From Saussurea involucrata (taxonomy: Eukaryota > Streptophyta > Magnoliopsida > Asterales > Asteraceae): 64,000 nt of DNA. The DNA lies in the NCBI GenBank assembly GCA_033807775.1, contig CM066322.1, positions 17,845,001 to 17,909,000 on the forward strand. Direction: 5' to 3'. This document shows, piece after piece, positions 31,705-42,821 of the stretch (within the stretch, counting starts at the first letter, position 1; each line of letters opens with the position of its first letter). The notes below the pieces were generated by a model, which was not told the origin of the DNA, ran no database searches, and was given only the letters and a program-made list of their open reading frames with translations. Made by a program: the position numbers and the translations under genes.

Positions 31705-34700
31705 ATGGCGGATGATGATGATTTACTTTGGAGGTCTCCTTCAGATCAAAGATTAGAGGATCAATTGTTCGACAAAGATCGACACATAAGGTATCTCGAG
31801 ATGAATTACCACCTATTGCCGTCTCCATATGAGGGCCAAGAGATCATCCGTCTTACTCTCGCCTACTTCACCATATCCGGCCTCCATATCCTAAATGCAA
31901 TCGATCGTGTGAGCCCTCGCCACTTGTTTTCTTGATGTTTAATATATTTACTTTCTCTTTTATTGGCGAAAATTCGTGATTAAGATCCGAGTTTGTTTAA
32001 TTAGGGTTATTTGTTGCTTAAAATTACTTACTCCTCCATAGCAATTGACTTGGAAATTGTTTACTACCTTGTCTGAAATACAGCATTCCTACTTTAGATT
32101 AAAGATAGGAGCTTGGGAATTGGGATGTGTGTAATTGGGGAGTATGATAGCAAATATTTGTTTGCTTGTTGTATGTGCAATGGAAAAGTCCCAAAAAAAC
32201 CCTAAAAGACTACCTTATAATGAGCGATTAAGTCACAGACATTTTCTTTTCAACAAATAAAATTTTGCACTTACTGAAACCGAAAAGTTTGATTCTGTGA
32301 CCTTTAAAACCGGTTATTGTGGTAAAATTGTGGAATAAATTGAGAAAACCCAACAAATCTTCGTATTTTGAGTGGTTAAGTCTCTGAGGCGTTTTTTAAA
32401 AGCAGAAATCCTTACACCCATAAAATGAAGGAAAAACAAATGATAAGTATACATGATCCTATTGAAGGAAAAATGATTTGAAGCATCAAGCACATAATGT
32501 TAATGTCCAAAAATTGAAACCAAAAAGATTGCTGACTGATTGCATTCACCTTGAAGATACCAAATCTAATACAAGCAATCAATGTCTCTATTAAACTCCT
32601 CAATCGTAACTTTCAAAAAGAACACTCAAATCTCAAAGCCGTAATCTGAACAAGGCGGAGTGAGCTGTGAGAGACTAATTGTCTTGTTAATGTTTAATTA
32701 AATATGTATGTGGTGAACTTGACTCTACAAGTATATTAATATGCCAATTTCTAATGCTCATTTAGGTTGATAGAGAAGCTGTTATCAATTGGGTCTTGTC
32801 ATTGCAAGCCCATCCTAAGAATGAAGCTGAACTGAACAATGGTATGAACTAGAGCTCTGCCTTTTTAGAATTGTGTGATTTTCCTCCCATTGTTCATGAC
32901 TATGGCGTAGAAATCACTGAGCCTACTTGTGGGTTGGTTACTGCAGGACAGTTCTACGGATTTCATGGTTCCAGAAGTTCTCAGTTTAAATCTCTTGATA
33001 ATGGGGTATGAATTCAGGTTAATTACTATGTATTCTATTCAAGAATTCGCCTGTACAAGAAGTGTCCTTATTTTTCTTAAGTCTGATATCTGCTTTACAG
33101 GTTTCAGTTCCCAATAACAGTCACTTGGCGAGCACATACTGTGCCTTAGCCATATTGAAGACCGTTGGCTATAACTTTTCACTTCTCGACTTCAGTTCAA
33201 TTTTGAAGTCAATGAAAAATCTTCAACAACCTGATGGGAGGTAACTGTACACTTGGCAATTATATTCTTGACTTTTGAGTCAGTCTATTCCGAAATCATA
33301 CATATTTAGTAGTGTGTAAACCTATTTTGGATCATACTTGATGTGATCAAAATAAAAACATAGCAGTTAGCACCATGCTATTTCTAGGTTTTTGCATGGC
33401 TTTAATTTGCAAAGTTAATATGCTTTTGCTGACTTCATTTTGTTTCATTTACTTTCCTTTTTTCTTTGACATTTATTTGATCTTCCTGTCACGAGTTAAT
33501 TTGATTATTCTTGCTTTCTTACTTCTTTTTGCATCAGTTTCATGCCCATTCATACAGGGGCAGAGACGGATTTGCGGTTTGTATATTGTGCTGGTAAGAG
33601 ACTATTCTTTTTTCCAGTGACATATCTAATTTTAGTTCTTTCTGGATTGAATTTCATTTAGCCTCTTGATCTTTTAGCTGTCATATCTTTTCTGTTGGAG
33701 GATTGGAGTGGCATGGATAAAGAGAAGGCCAAGAACTACATATTGAGTTGTCAGGTATATTCAATTATAAGTGGTATGTAATAAAATTGTTTTATAGGAA
33801 ATGGATCCCTTTTTCTTTACCTTGCCAAAATCAGATTTTTTAAAGGTTTTTTGTTTTGAAAAACATGCCTATGGCTTATAAGACGATGTTTCTTTGCAGT
33901 CATATGATGGGGGCTTTGGACTAATTCCTGGTCAAGAGTCTCATGGTGAGTTTTCTTGCTGTATTAGGCATGTATATACATATATATACTTTTTGAATTG
34001 CAATTTTTTTTCCTCAGTCGATTCGTAGTAACTTACATACTCTCTTCGGCCGGAAAATAGGCGAGCGACATTTGACTTGGCACATAGTTCAGTAAAAATG
34101 ATTGGTTATTGGTCAAATATCTAAAATGTCTCTTAGCAAGGCCAAAACAAAAATAAATAAATAAATAAAATTGTGAACAGACTCAAAGTTGACAACATCA
34201 AAGTAATGATCACCAATTAGCAAAAAAGCTACTTTGAATTGAACACTTATCAAGCAATGAAAGGCTGCAATTTTCGGGACAACCCAAAAAGGAAAGCGTG
34301 ACATTCTTTTGGGGATGGAGGTAGCAATAATTTACATAATTGTTTTGTGGTAGAGATTCAATGATGAACTCTTATTATGACTAGTCTATGATTACTATAG
34401 CGACTTCTTTATTGTGCTTTAATTTACTAATAACTATGTGCATATTCTTAAAAAACAATTACGTCTTTATTTTTCTAGTTTCTTCAATTGATTAGATGTT
34501 TCTATTCAGCACTTATAAATGCTCAAATTTAGTTTCTGGCCATTTTTTTGTTAAGTATACGGACTCTTAGAGTAAAAGTACTGTTAAGATGAGAGCTGGA
34601 ATTATGATAAGAATTTTTATTTCTTAAAATTCTTTTTAGAACCAAGTTTTTTACTCATAAGCCATTCTTACTTCTAGAGTCGCAGGTGGTGCAACTTACT

Positions 34701-35912
34701 GTGCCGTTGCATCTCTAAAGTTGATGGGATTGATTGAAGATGACCTAGTTTCTCGATGCACATCCTCTTGCATCATAGATGTGCCATTGCTTCTCGATTG
34801 GTGCTTGCAGGTACATTTTTCGTTAGATTTTATGTGAAGTTACAGGAGGGTCATTGTGAAAGTCAAATGAATATTTGACTGCAATAAATTTTTTCGTGTT
34901 CCAGAGGCAAGCAGATGATGGAGGGTTTCAAGGAAGACCTAACAAAATTAGTGACACGTGCTATGCTTTTTGGTGAGTTCAAAGTAACTGAAGAATTCAG
35001 TTTTGTTATCTAATTTCTTCTGGGGTTAATTGGTTTTATTGTCATTTTGTAGGGTTGGTGGAGTTCTGAGGATCTTAGGAGCTAATGACTTTATTGACGA
35101 AATAACCCTGCGTAAATTTTTGCTGACATGCCAGTCCGAGGTCCGCTACTTTTCCAATCTCTATTCTATTTTGTGCCACCTTCTTCTCCTTAATTTACCG
35201 AAACAAGCGACATGAAACATATCTAGAGATATCCCGTTTTAGGGGCTGTTTGGCAGTTGTTGAAAGGTTCAGTGCATAATGATTAAGTGGTCAGAATGAT
35301 TAAGAGGCTTTTAGGATATAGTGAAAAATGAAATATGGTTGTTTGGTAATTGTTTAGAATGAAATCAGGGTGCTGAATGGTTAAGGGAGGCCCAAGATGC
35401 TAAATCATGCAGAGGGTTTTAGAACCATTAAGAGGCAGACATTTTTTTTGCCAAACAGGATTTACCTCTTAACGATCCAGAGATTGCCTCTTAATGGAAC
35501 CATTAAGAGGTAAACAAACAGCCCCTTACTGAAATAATTTACTTCATTACTCTCTATAATTAAGGGTAAAATTGGTATTTAGTTGATTACTAAGTGTAAC
35601 AAATACAATTTTCTATTGAAAAAAGGAAATTGTTGCAATTCACATGAGGCCAAGGGAGCCGATGGTTTTGCCTTCTGTGTTCACATTTTCTATTTGCTTA
35701 TAGCCTCAATTGATTTAATCATTTATCATTGTGTTATCTCTTTCTTTTTTTCTTCCATTTTTCTTTGGCAGTATGGTGGTTTCAGCAAATTCCCTGGACA
35801 GTTGCCGGATCCATATCATTCATATTATGGGTTTACAGCATTCAGCATGTTGCAAGAAACTGGTCTCAACTTTTTCAACGTAGAATTGGGTATAAGTACC
35901 GTCACGCTATGA
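31705..35912 (+). CDS. GGB: Protein geranylgeranyltransferase type I, beta subunit
   Basis: Eleven exons, all GT-AG: 31705-31908, 32766-32841, 32947-33005, 33101-33240, 33538-33593, 33678-33754, 33900-33945, 34686-34810, 34905-34972, 35053-35140, 35772-35912. They join in frame into 359 residues, close to the usual length. The protein attaches geranylgeranyl to CaaX-box cysteines as the partner of the shared alpha subunit. It shows the prenyltransferase barrel repeats, each with a GGF-type turn (SYDGGFGLIPG at 205, DDGGFQGRPNK at 265, YGGFSKFPGQLPD at 314). The expected zinc ligands are D278 and C280 (SDTCYAFW) and H329 (YHSYYG). HGGATYC at 219 is the diphosphate-binding region. GFHGSRSSQF (99-107) and the plain type-I pattern favour GGTase-I over farnesyltransferase. 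Intron 10 holds a MITE. Confidence 0.95.
35242..35525. mobile_element. Tourist-like MITE in intron 10 of GGB
   Basis: The ends GGGGCTGTTTGG and (complement) GGGGCTGTTTGTTTACC are flanked by TTA (35239-35241 and 35526-35528). The element is 284 bp, non-coding, and occupies nearly half of the 631-bp intron, away from both splice sites. Confidence 0.85.
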
Positions 35913-36530
35913 ATCAACTTCACATGCTTTTTCAAGGGCATCTTGTGTTATTTATCGTGTAACTTTCTTCCGCCAATTTACCAAAAGTCCAAAACACCCC
36001 CAATGCGCACCACTGCGTCGAGCATCTGGCTGTTTGTAACATTATGTTTTTTTGTGCATACCTTGACCTTCTTTTCATGAAATTGAAACGGGCTTTTTAA
36101 GTCCGGAAAATTTAGCAAAACACTGCTATGATGATTTGTGCTACATGCATGACAAATTGTACATGGTACTATATTCGAACATTGCAGTCGAGTATCGATA
36201 GACCTAATCTGTCAAATGGTTGGGTATTATCACAAAAAGGGACATTGAAATGACATGAGGTTGTGTTTGGAAATTTAGTTTGTCCCTGGTGTTTGTAGCT
36301 TTAAGCTTTGTTTTTTTTTTCTTTTGAAATTTGTACTGCCAGCAACTGGTACTTATCTTTTTGGGTAGAATTTTTGTCAGAATGACATGTTTGCCCCCAT
36401 TGTTTTCTCTGTTGAAGTAAGCACTTGGAATGGTCTTAGTTTCAAAGGGTAGACTAAATATTGTTAAATAAACTTGTATTTATTAAGTGAGAAATTGACT
36501 CAAATAATCAAGCCATTTTTCTCCTGTTTT

Positions 36531-36756
36531 ATACAAATGTCACTACATCCGCAATTTCCAATTGCGAATCTGGCTAAATGACAATTTTATTTAACGAATT
36601 TGGTCGGTTTTCCTCAAGTTTTTTTACGGACCTAGGTCTGCAATAGGTAACTTTTTTAAATTTTTTGACCAGATTTTTTGTTTTTTTTTGTGTTTTTTAG
36701 CTAGGTCTGCAAATTATGAACCTGTATATTGCAGATGTAGTGACATTTTGGTACAA
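36531..36756. repeat. Inverted repeat, possible MITE
   Basis: AAATGTCACTACATCCGCAA at the left and ATTGCAGATGTAGTGACATT at the right are near-complementary, about 225 bp apart end to end. No target duplication was resolved. Confidence 0.5.
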
Positions 36757-37653
36757 ATGGAAGATGAATGACTAGAAGACCAATTTATGTGTGTAGAACG
36801 GCTATTTGAGCCAATTTCTCTTATTAATCTTCTCTCCTTACACACATCAACATAAATCCTACTTTTTATATTTTTAATGTAGCAAACATATATATCTTTT
36901 GTCCCATTAAAATAGTTGGAACAAAAATCAGGGTAATGATTTAAAATCGGTAAATTACTAAACAACTCGTGTCAAGTTAGAACTTTAAAATGTTGCGCAA
37001 TTCTTTCACCAACGAATCTTGTTTTAACCTGTCTACTCTTGTTCAGTCTATGTCTACATACCGAACGTACCTTGATAATTTTTAAATGTATGTAACACAT
37101 AGCCTTTGGTCGGAGTTATCACGTCAATAACTTCTCTCGCTTGATTGCATAACACTATTACATTTACTCGTACCATATCGTCTCTTGATTCTTTTATCTC
37201 GGAAAGTACTATGCCACTTTTGCTAGATATTCGTTATCGGTTTCTGCCATTAGCTTATATATTAATACACACATTTTCGGCATATAAGATTAAAGAATAA
37301 ATGATGACAAAAAAGGGGAAGTAGAATAGGGAGGGAGGGAATGAATGAGTGGGTGAAAATGGTGAATGTGGGGGTTGGTAAAACTTTGGGCACATGTACC
37401 CTTTTGTCACGGGTATCTTTGTTGTTATTTGTTGTTTAGGTAAAAGTCCAAGTCATTAACAACACAAAGAGACACCCAAATTCCTAATTTCAAACATGTT
37501 TTTGTTGCTTTTCCTAAATAGGTCAAAATAATTCACCCCCATACCCTGCCCCCACTTTTTTCTTCCCTTTTTCAATGAGCCCTTGAACTTTTCATATGAA
37601 TATAAACCAAACTAGATGAACTTAATACATCTCATTCAGAATTAGAAGGTAAG

Positions 37654-37890
37654 GTGGCGTTTGTTTTTAAAAGGTCTGATGTCTGAAGTCTTATTTCACT
37701 TCTGATTAATTAGAGGTGGTGCTTTAAGAGGTTATAAGACATTAGGTTACCTCTTCTAATTTCAGATGTATTTCAGACTTAAGAGCCTCTAAAATCTGGA
37801 AAAAAAAACAAACGGTCTGAACGTAGAAACGTCTGACCGATTCAGATTTCAGAGGTATTAAGAGGTCTTATTAAAAAAACAAACAGCCAC
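37654..37890. mobile_element. MITE-like element with TAAG flanks
   Basis: GTGGCGTTTGTTTTTAA at the left matches the complement of the right end, GTGGCTGTTTGTTTTTTTAA. TAAG is present on both sides (37650-37653, 37891-37894). The interior contains inverted AGAGGT/ACCTCT and GTCTGA/TCAGAC blocks. Confidence 0.6.
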
Positions 37891-38296
37891 TAAGTGTAAA
37901 AGATATGATGTACACGTTAGAAGAGCTATTGCATCGAAGGTGGGGGGATCTTTTCTTAACTCAAAATTGACAAAAAAAAATTTGACATGTATCGTCGTTG
38001 TATATTTTTATTGGAGGTATCAAGAGAGAATGATTTTTTTTTTGTGTAAATGAAACTAAAATAGAAATAAAACCGAACAAAATTGTCCTAAAACTGTTAA
38101 TGCCACTAGATTTACGTTCTGCCTTTGTAGATATTGAAAATAAAATTTCACTTTTGATGAAAAAAATCTAGAATAGAATGTGAGATTTGACTTTTAATAG
38201 TGATTGAAATCAACGAGATCTTTAAATCTAACAAAATCTTATATAAACTTGTGGGGGTGCCTAGAAAAGTACGAGTGATCAGTGCCTAACATATTA

Positions 38297-40150
38297 GGCC
38301 ATGCGTACCGGTGGGCGGGTAGAAGCGGGTTCCGATACGGGGGGCGGGTAGCTAGCGGGTTCAGCTATCGGGTTCCCCAACTCGCATACCCGTTGCCATT
38401 TTATTTATTTATTTAATTTTTTTTTAAATTTTTTGAAAAAAATGCCGTTGAACGGCTACTTTGTTTTTTTTTTTCTTCAAATTAATCACACTATATATAT
38501 TAATTCAAACATCTTATTTTTTCACACCAAATTCTCTCAAATTAATACCTTCTTCCACAATATGGATTCGCCACAACCCGCTTCATCGACCGCATCATCA
38601 TCATCCATAAACACCGACGAGTACTTGAATCATTCTAGGGAAATTTTTGTAGGGTTGGTTCGAGAAACTGCAAATTTAATTTATGGCAGTACCGCCTCAT
38701 CGTCAAGAAGAGAACCGAGGGCCGGGAACATAGAAAGAGGTCGGATAGCTGCAAACGAGCGGCTTTTGCGGGACTACTTTGGCAACAACCCGGTTTATAC
38801 ACCGGATATGTTTAGACGGCGGTTCAGGATGAGCAGGCAACTATTCGAACGAATAGTTGAATATTTAGAAGTAGAGTATCCGTATTTTACACTTCGGGTG
38901 GACGCCAGCAACAAACCAGGTTTTTCTCCGATACAAAAGTGTACTTCCGCTATTCGGCAATTGTCGTATGGAGTAGCTGCCGACTCACTTGACGAGTACT
39001 TGAGGATGGGAGACAAAACGTCACGAGATTGTTTGCACAAATTCTGCACTGGTATTATTGAACTCTATGGTACAAAATATTTACGCAAGCCTACTTATGT
39101 TGATATTCAGAAGTTGTACACCGCGCATGAAGCTAAACACGGATTTCCCGGCATGCTCGGCAGCATAGACTGTACTCATTGGGTGTGGGCAAATTGTCCG
39201 GTAGCATGGCGAGGTCAATTCATGAGAGGTGATCATGAGCACCCGACAATCATGCTAGAAGCAGTGGCCTCCCATGATCTATGGATCTGGCACGCATACT
39301 TTGGTGTTGCCGGTTCCAACAACGACATCAATGTTCTCAATCAGTCGCCCATCTTCAACGATCTATATGATGGAAAAGCACCCGAGTGCCCTTTTGAGGT
39401 GAATGAAGTCACCTACAACCACATATATTATCTAGCGGATGGGATATATCCGGAATGGGCTACTTTCGTAAAATCATTTACGTGCCCACATGACCTTAAA
39501 CGACAAAAGTTCAAGTCCGCGCAAGAATCGGCATGTAAAGATGTTGAACGAGCTTTTGGCGTGCTTAAACAACGTTGGCATATACTTCATAACCCGGCAC
39601 GCGGATGGCATCCGACAAGATTGAGAAACATTATGTATGCTTGTGTCATATTACACAATATGATACTCGAAGACGAAGACCAAGCCATTTGTGGTGGCGA
39701 TGAAAACGACCTTTTCACAGATGATATCGAAACACAAATCAGTGAGGAACAACGCCCGGAAAATGTTCGAGAAGTCAAAAACCGGGACACTCATAATAAC
39801 CTTCGGTCGGATTTGGTCGAACATATTTGGCGTATCCAAGTTTCCAACAATGACGACGAGTAGATTTTTAATATTTTGTAATTTTTAAATTTATTTTGTA
39901 ATTTTTAATTTTTTAATGAATGATATGAATTTTTATTTTTATTATTTATCTTATTTTTATTTATTAAAAAATATATAAATATTTTTATTTTGTTAAATAA
40001 TTAAATGTATAAATAAAAGAATTAAAAGGGTTGAGGTGGCAAGGGTTCAAAGGGTAATGGTACTCCACTTTTAGGGTTGAAAGGGTAAGAGAGAAAAGCT
40101 GATGTAGCGTTGAGGTGGCAAGGGTTCAAAGGGTACGGGTACTCATGGCC
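38297..40150 (+). mobile_element. PIF/Harbinger element 2 with intact transposase
   Basis: The ends GGCCATGCGTACC and (complement) GGCCATGAGTACC are flanked by TTA (38294-38296, 40151-40153). Length is 1854 bp. The coding region and 3' untranslated part are close to element 1, but the terminal GC-rich regions differ (CGGGTAGCTAGCGGG rather than CGGGATGGG), so it is a sister subfamily. Confidence 0.9.
38562..39863 (+). CDS. PIF/Harbinger transposase, second copy
   Basis: 433 residues from the ATG at 38562 (MDSPQPASST), chosen because it aligns with the start of the first copy; an upstream in-frame ATG at 38433 adds 43 residues of low-complexity text and is unlikely to be used. The DDE residues sit in GSIDCTHWVW, GSNNDINVL and DVERAFGVLKQRW. 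The protein is very similar to the one at 29769 in its catalytic half and more different in the N-terminal 60 residues, where it has an insertion (VGLVRETANLIYG). No stop or frameshift is present. No partner Myb-like ORF is seen in this element. Confidence 0.92.
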   Translation: MDSPQPASSTASSSSINTDEYLNHSREIFVGLVRETANLIYGSTASSSRREPRAGNIERGRIAANERLLRDYFGNNPVYTPDMFRRRFRMSRQLFERIVEYLEVEYPYFTLRVDASNKPGFSPIQKCTSAIRQLSYGVAADSLDEYLRMGDKTSRDCLHKFCTGIIELYGTKYLRKPTYVDIQKLYTAHEAKHGFPGMLGSIDCTHWVWANCPVAWRGQFMRGDHEHPTIMLEAVASHDLWIWHAYFGVAGSNNDINVLNQSPIFNDLYDGKAPECPFEVNEVTYNHIYYLADGIYPEWATFVKSFTCPHDLKRQKFKSAQESACKDVERAFGVLKQRWHILHNPARGWHPTRLRNIMYACVILHNMILEDEDQAICGGDENDLFTDDIETQISEEQRPENVREVKNRDTHNNLRSDLVEHIWRIQVSNNDDE

Positions 40151-41314
40151 TTATTGGGAATTTAATTAAAATACCCCAAGTTTGACATTGACTTACCAAA
40201 ATACCCCAAAAAATGAAAAGTTTACCAAAATACTATTTTTTCCGCGAAGGGAGCCCGCTATCGCGGGCAGGGACCAATTGTGAAATTTTTTGCAAAATAT
40301 ATTTACACTTTCAGTCCCTGGTCCGCGAACAAGGCCCGAGATCGAGGTTTATGCACAATTGTATGGTTTATGCACAATTGTATCGCGGGGTGGGCTAAAT
40401 ACACCCAAAAAATTGCTATATGCACCCATAAGTCAATGATTAATGATTAGTTTTTTTTTGTTTTTTTTGTTTTTTGTTGTCTTTTTTTTATTTTTTTATT
40501 TTTTTGTTTTGATTTTAAGTTATATAGATTAATAATGTTATTTTTATTTTTTTATATTATATTTATATAATATCTATTAATAAAAAATAATTTTTTTATA
40601 TATTATATTTTTTATTATGTCTATTATAATTTAAGGTTTACACTTTGAGTTTTTTTTACTTTTTAATTTATATTTAAAAATAAATAAATATTTTTTGAAT
40701 AATTATATAATTAGAAAAATAAAAAATAAACATTGAGATTTTACATATAAATAAAGCATAACATAATGTTTATTACATTTATACTTATTCTAAAATAACA
40801 TTATCTATAGTACAATTAACACGTAAAAGACGATTGTACTTCTGTATTCGATATGTATACGGGGTAGCTCATGCAGCAGCACACGGATAACTGTAACGGA
40901 AGAAAATGTGATGTAATGGTAGGAAACGGGTATCCTTCTGCTAAAACTAGTTTCACATAATGGTTACCATTGACATACCCAATTGTATAAACAACATGTT
41001 GATACCCTAATATATTTATTATTTTTATGTTAAAACACTTACGATTGATTTTTTATTTTTTCAAAAATATAAAATAAAATCAATTAACCAATACGTTATA
41101 GCGGCCTATATATAGTTAAATCAAAAAATATTTAATATTTGGCTCATTTCGAATGTATCGACGAGACGATTATAATGGTGTAACTTGTTAAAACTAAAAC
41201 ATATTCTTTTAACGTATTTTACTCAATATACGATTATATATGTTAATATGATAAAAATGTAAAATGAAATATAGAAAACTAAAATGTATAAAGTAAATAA
41301 CTAAATAAGTCTAA

Positions 41315-42350
41315 GGCCATCAGTACCCCATGGAGGGAATCTTTCAAATATTCCACTCCACATCAGCGCCACATCAGCTTTTCTTCCATCACTCACTCGA
41401 TCCCTAAACACCCGTACCCCATTCCCTCAAACCCTTTTGCCACCTCATTTATTTTAATTCTTTTATTTATACATTTAATTATTTAACAAAATAAAAATAT
41501 TTATATATTTTTTAATAAATAAAAATAAGATAAATAATAAAAATTAAAATTCATATCATTCATTAAAAATAAAAATTACAAAATAAATTTAAAAATCTAC
41601 TCGTCGTCATTGTTGGGAACTTGGATACGCCAAATATGTTCGACCAAATCCGACCGAAGGTTATTATGAGTGTCCCGGTTTATGACTTCTTGAACATTTG
41701 TCGCGCGTTGTGTCTCACTGATTTGGCTTTCGATATCATTCGTGAAAAAGTAGTTTTCCACGTCACCACAAATAGCATGGTTTTCGTCTTCGAGTATCAT
41801 ATTGTGTAATATGACACAAGCGTACATAATGTTTCTCAATATTTCCGGTTCCCATCCGCGTGCCGGGTTATGAAGTATATGCCAACGTTGTTTAAGCACG
41901 CCAAAAGCTCGTTCAACATCTTTACGTGCGGATTCTTGCGCGGACTTGAACTTTTGTCGTTTAAGGTCTTGTGGGCACGTAAATGATTTTACGAAAGTAG
42001 CCCATATTGTTTAAAATATAGAGAATGGAAGAGTGTTTGAGAGAGTTTGAGAGGTTGAGAGAATTTGAGAGGTGTGAAAAATAAGAGGTTGAGAGGTGTG
42101 AGAAATAAGAGGTTGAGGGTTAAATATATAGTGGGATTAAATTGAGAAAAATAATTTTTTTAGTAAAAGAGCCGTTGAACGGCATTATTTTTAAAAATTT
42201 AATTAGTTTTTTTTTTAAAAACCCTTCGGGATGGATCGGGATCCCATCCCCGGATTCCATCCCTTCCCGCTCATCCCGCTCGCCCCGTAGCCCACCCCGC
42301 ATGACCCCGAAGCCATCCCGCTGCCCATCCCGCACCGGGTACGGATGGCC
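41315..42350 (-). mobile_element. PIF/Harbinger element 3, internal deletion derivative
   Basis: The termini GGCCATCAGTACCCC and (complement) GGCCATCCGTACCC are flanked by TAA (41312-41314, 42351-42353). Length is 1036 bp. On the minus strand the 5' region joins directly to the last third of the transposase gene, so about 900 bp are missing relative to element 1. It is non-autonomous but keeps both ends. Confidence 0.88.
41597..42008 (-). pseudogene. Truncated PIF transposase (C-terminal third)
   Basis: The frame covers the part after the second catalytic Asp, from about WATFVKS through DVERAFGVLKQRWHILHN to the natural C-terminus ending VPNNDDE. It is very close to the end of the transposase at 29769. 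The start and first two catalytic residues are deleted. The break lies in the shared text ATGGGCTACTTTCG near 42000, right next to the element's 5' untranslated region, which suggests deletion at a short match. Confidence 0.85.
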
Positions 42351-42821
42351 TAAGGGTGTAAAATGTAAATTTAAATTAAAAAAAATTTAAAAAATTGAAG
42401 TGTGAGGTGAGGAGGTATATTTATAAGGGAAATTAATTAAAATACCCTAAGTCAAACCAAGTGTTACCGAAATGCCCTAAATCTCTCCCACTTTGCAAAA
42501 ATACCCTTTTTCCGCGATGGGAGCCCGCGATCGCGGGCCAGGGACCATTTCTGACACCTTTTTAAACTTGCAGGGACCATTTTTGAAAAATGGAATCCCG
42601 CGATCGCGGGCTCATCCCGCTATGGTATACTTTTTGTGACTTTTCAATTGCAAGGGACCATTTTTGAAAAATTCCAGGGACCATTTTTGAAAATTTGACC
42701 CGCGTTTGACACTGTTCACCCCCGCTTTCACTGTTCAACCCCCCCCTTTCGTCCAATTTTACGAATTTAAAATGAAATGTTACACTTTCAACCCCTATAC
42801 TTATTTACTAAATTTACTTTA

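Larger units (their letters stand above)
35913..38290. other. Intergenic, with small foldback elements
   Basis: No coding region is visible downstream of GGB until the second PIF element. Two inverted-repeat elements are described separately. The rest is AT-rich and unremarkable. Confidence 0.55.
40155..42426. mobile_element. Degenerate third MULE relative, interrupted by a PIF derivative
   Basis: The left end GGGAATTTAATTAAAATACC, a following GGGAGCCCGCTATCGCGGGC block and the inverted module near 41139-41185 are shared with the MULE copies at 4299 and 42427. No right terminus is recognisable, and its limits are approximate. It lacks the MATH fragment. PIF element 3 is inserted in its right part. 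Confidence 0.5.

Noticed and set aside
35583..35962. Two overlapping ORFs at the end of GGB
   Set aside because: They run through intron 10 into the last exon; the splice acceptor at 35771 and the family's C-terminus define the true coding part.
38433..38561. N-terminal extension of the second PIF transposase
   Set aside because: The 43 added residues are low complexity and are not present in the first copy; the ATG at 38562 aligns with it.
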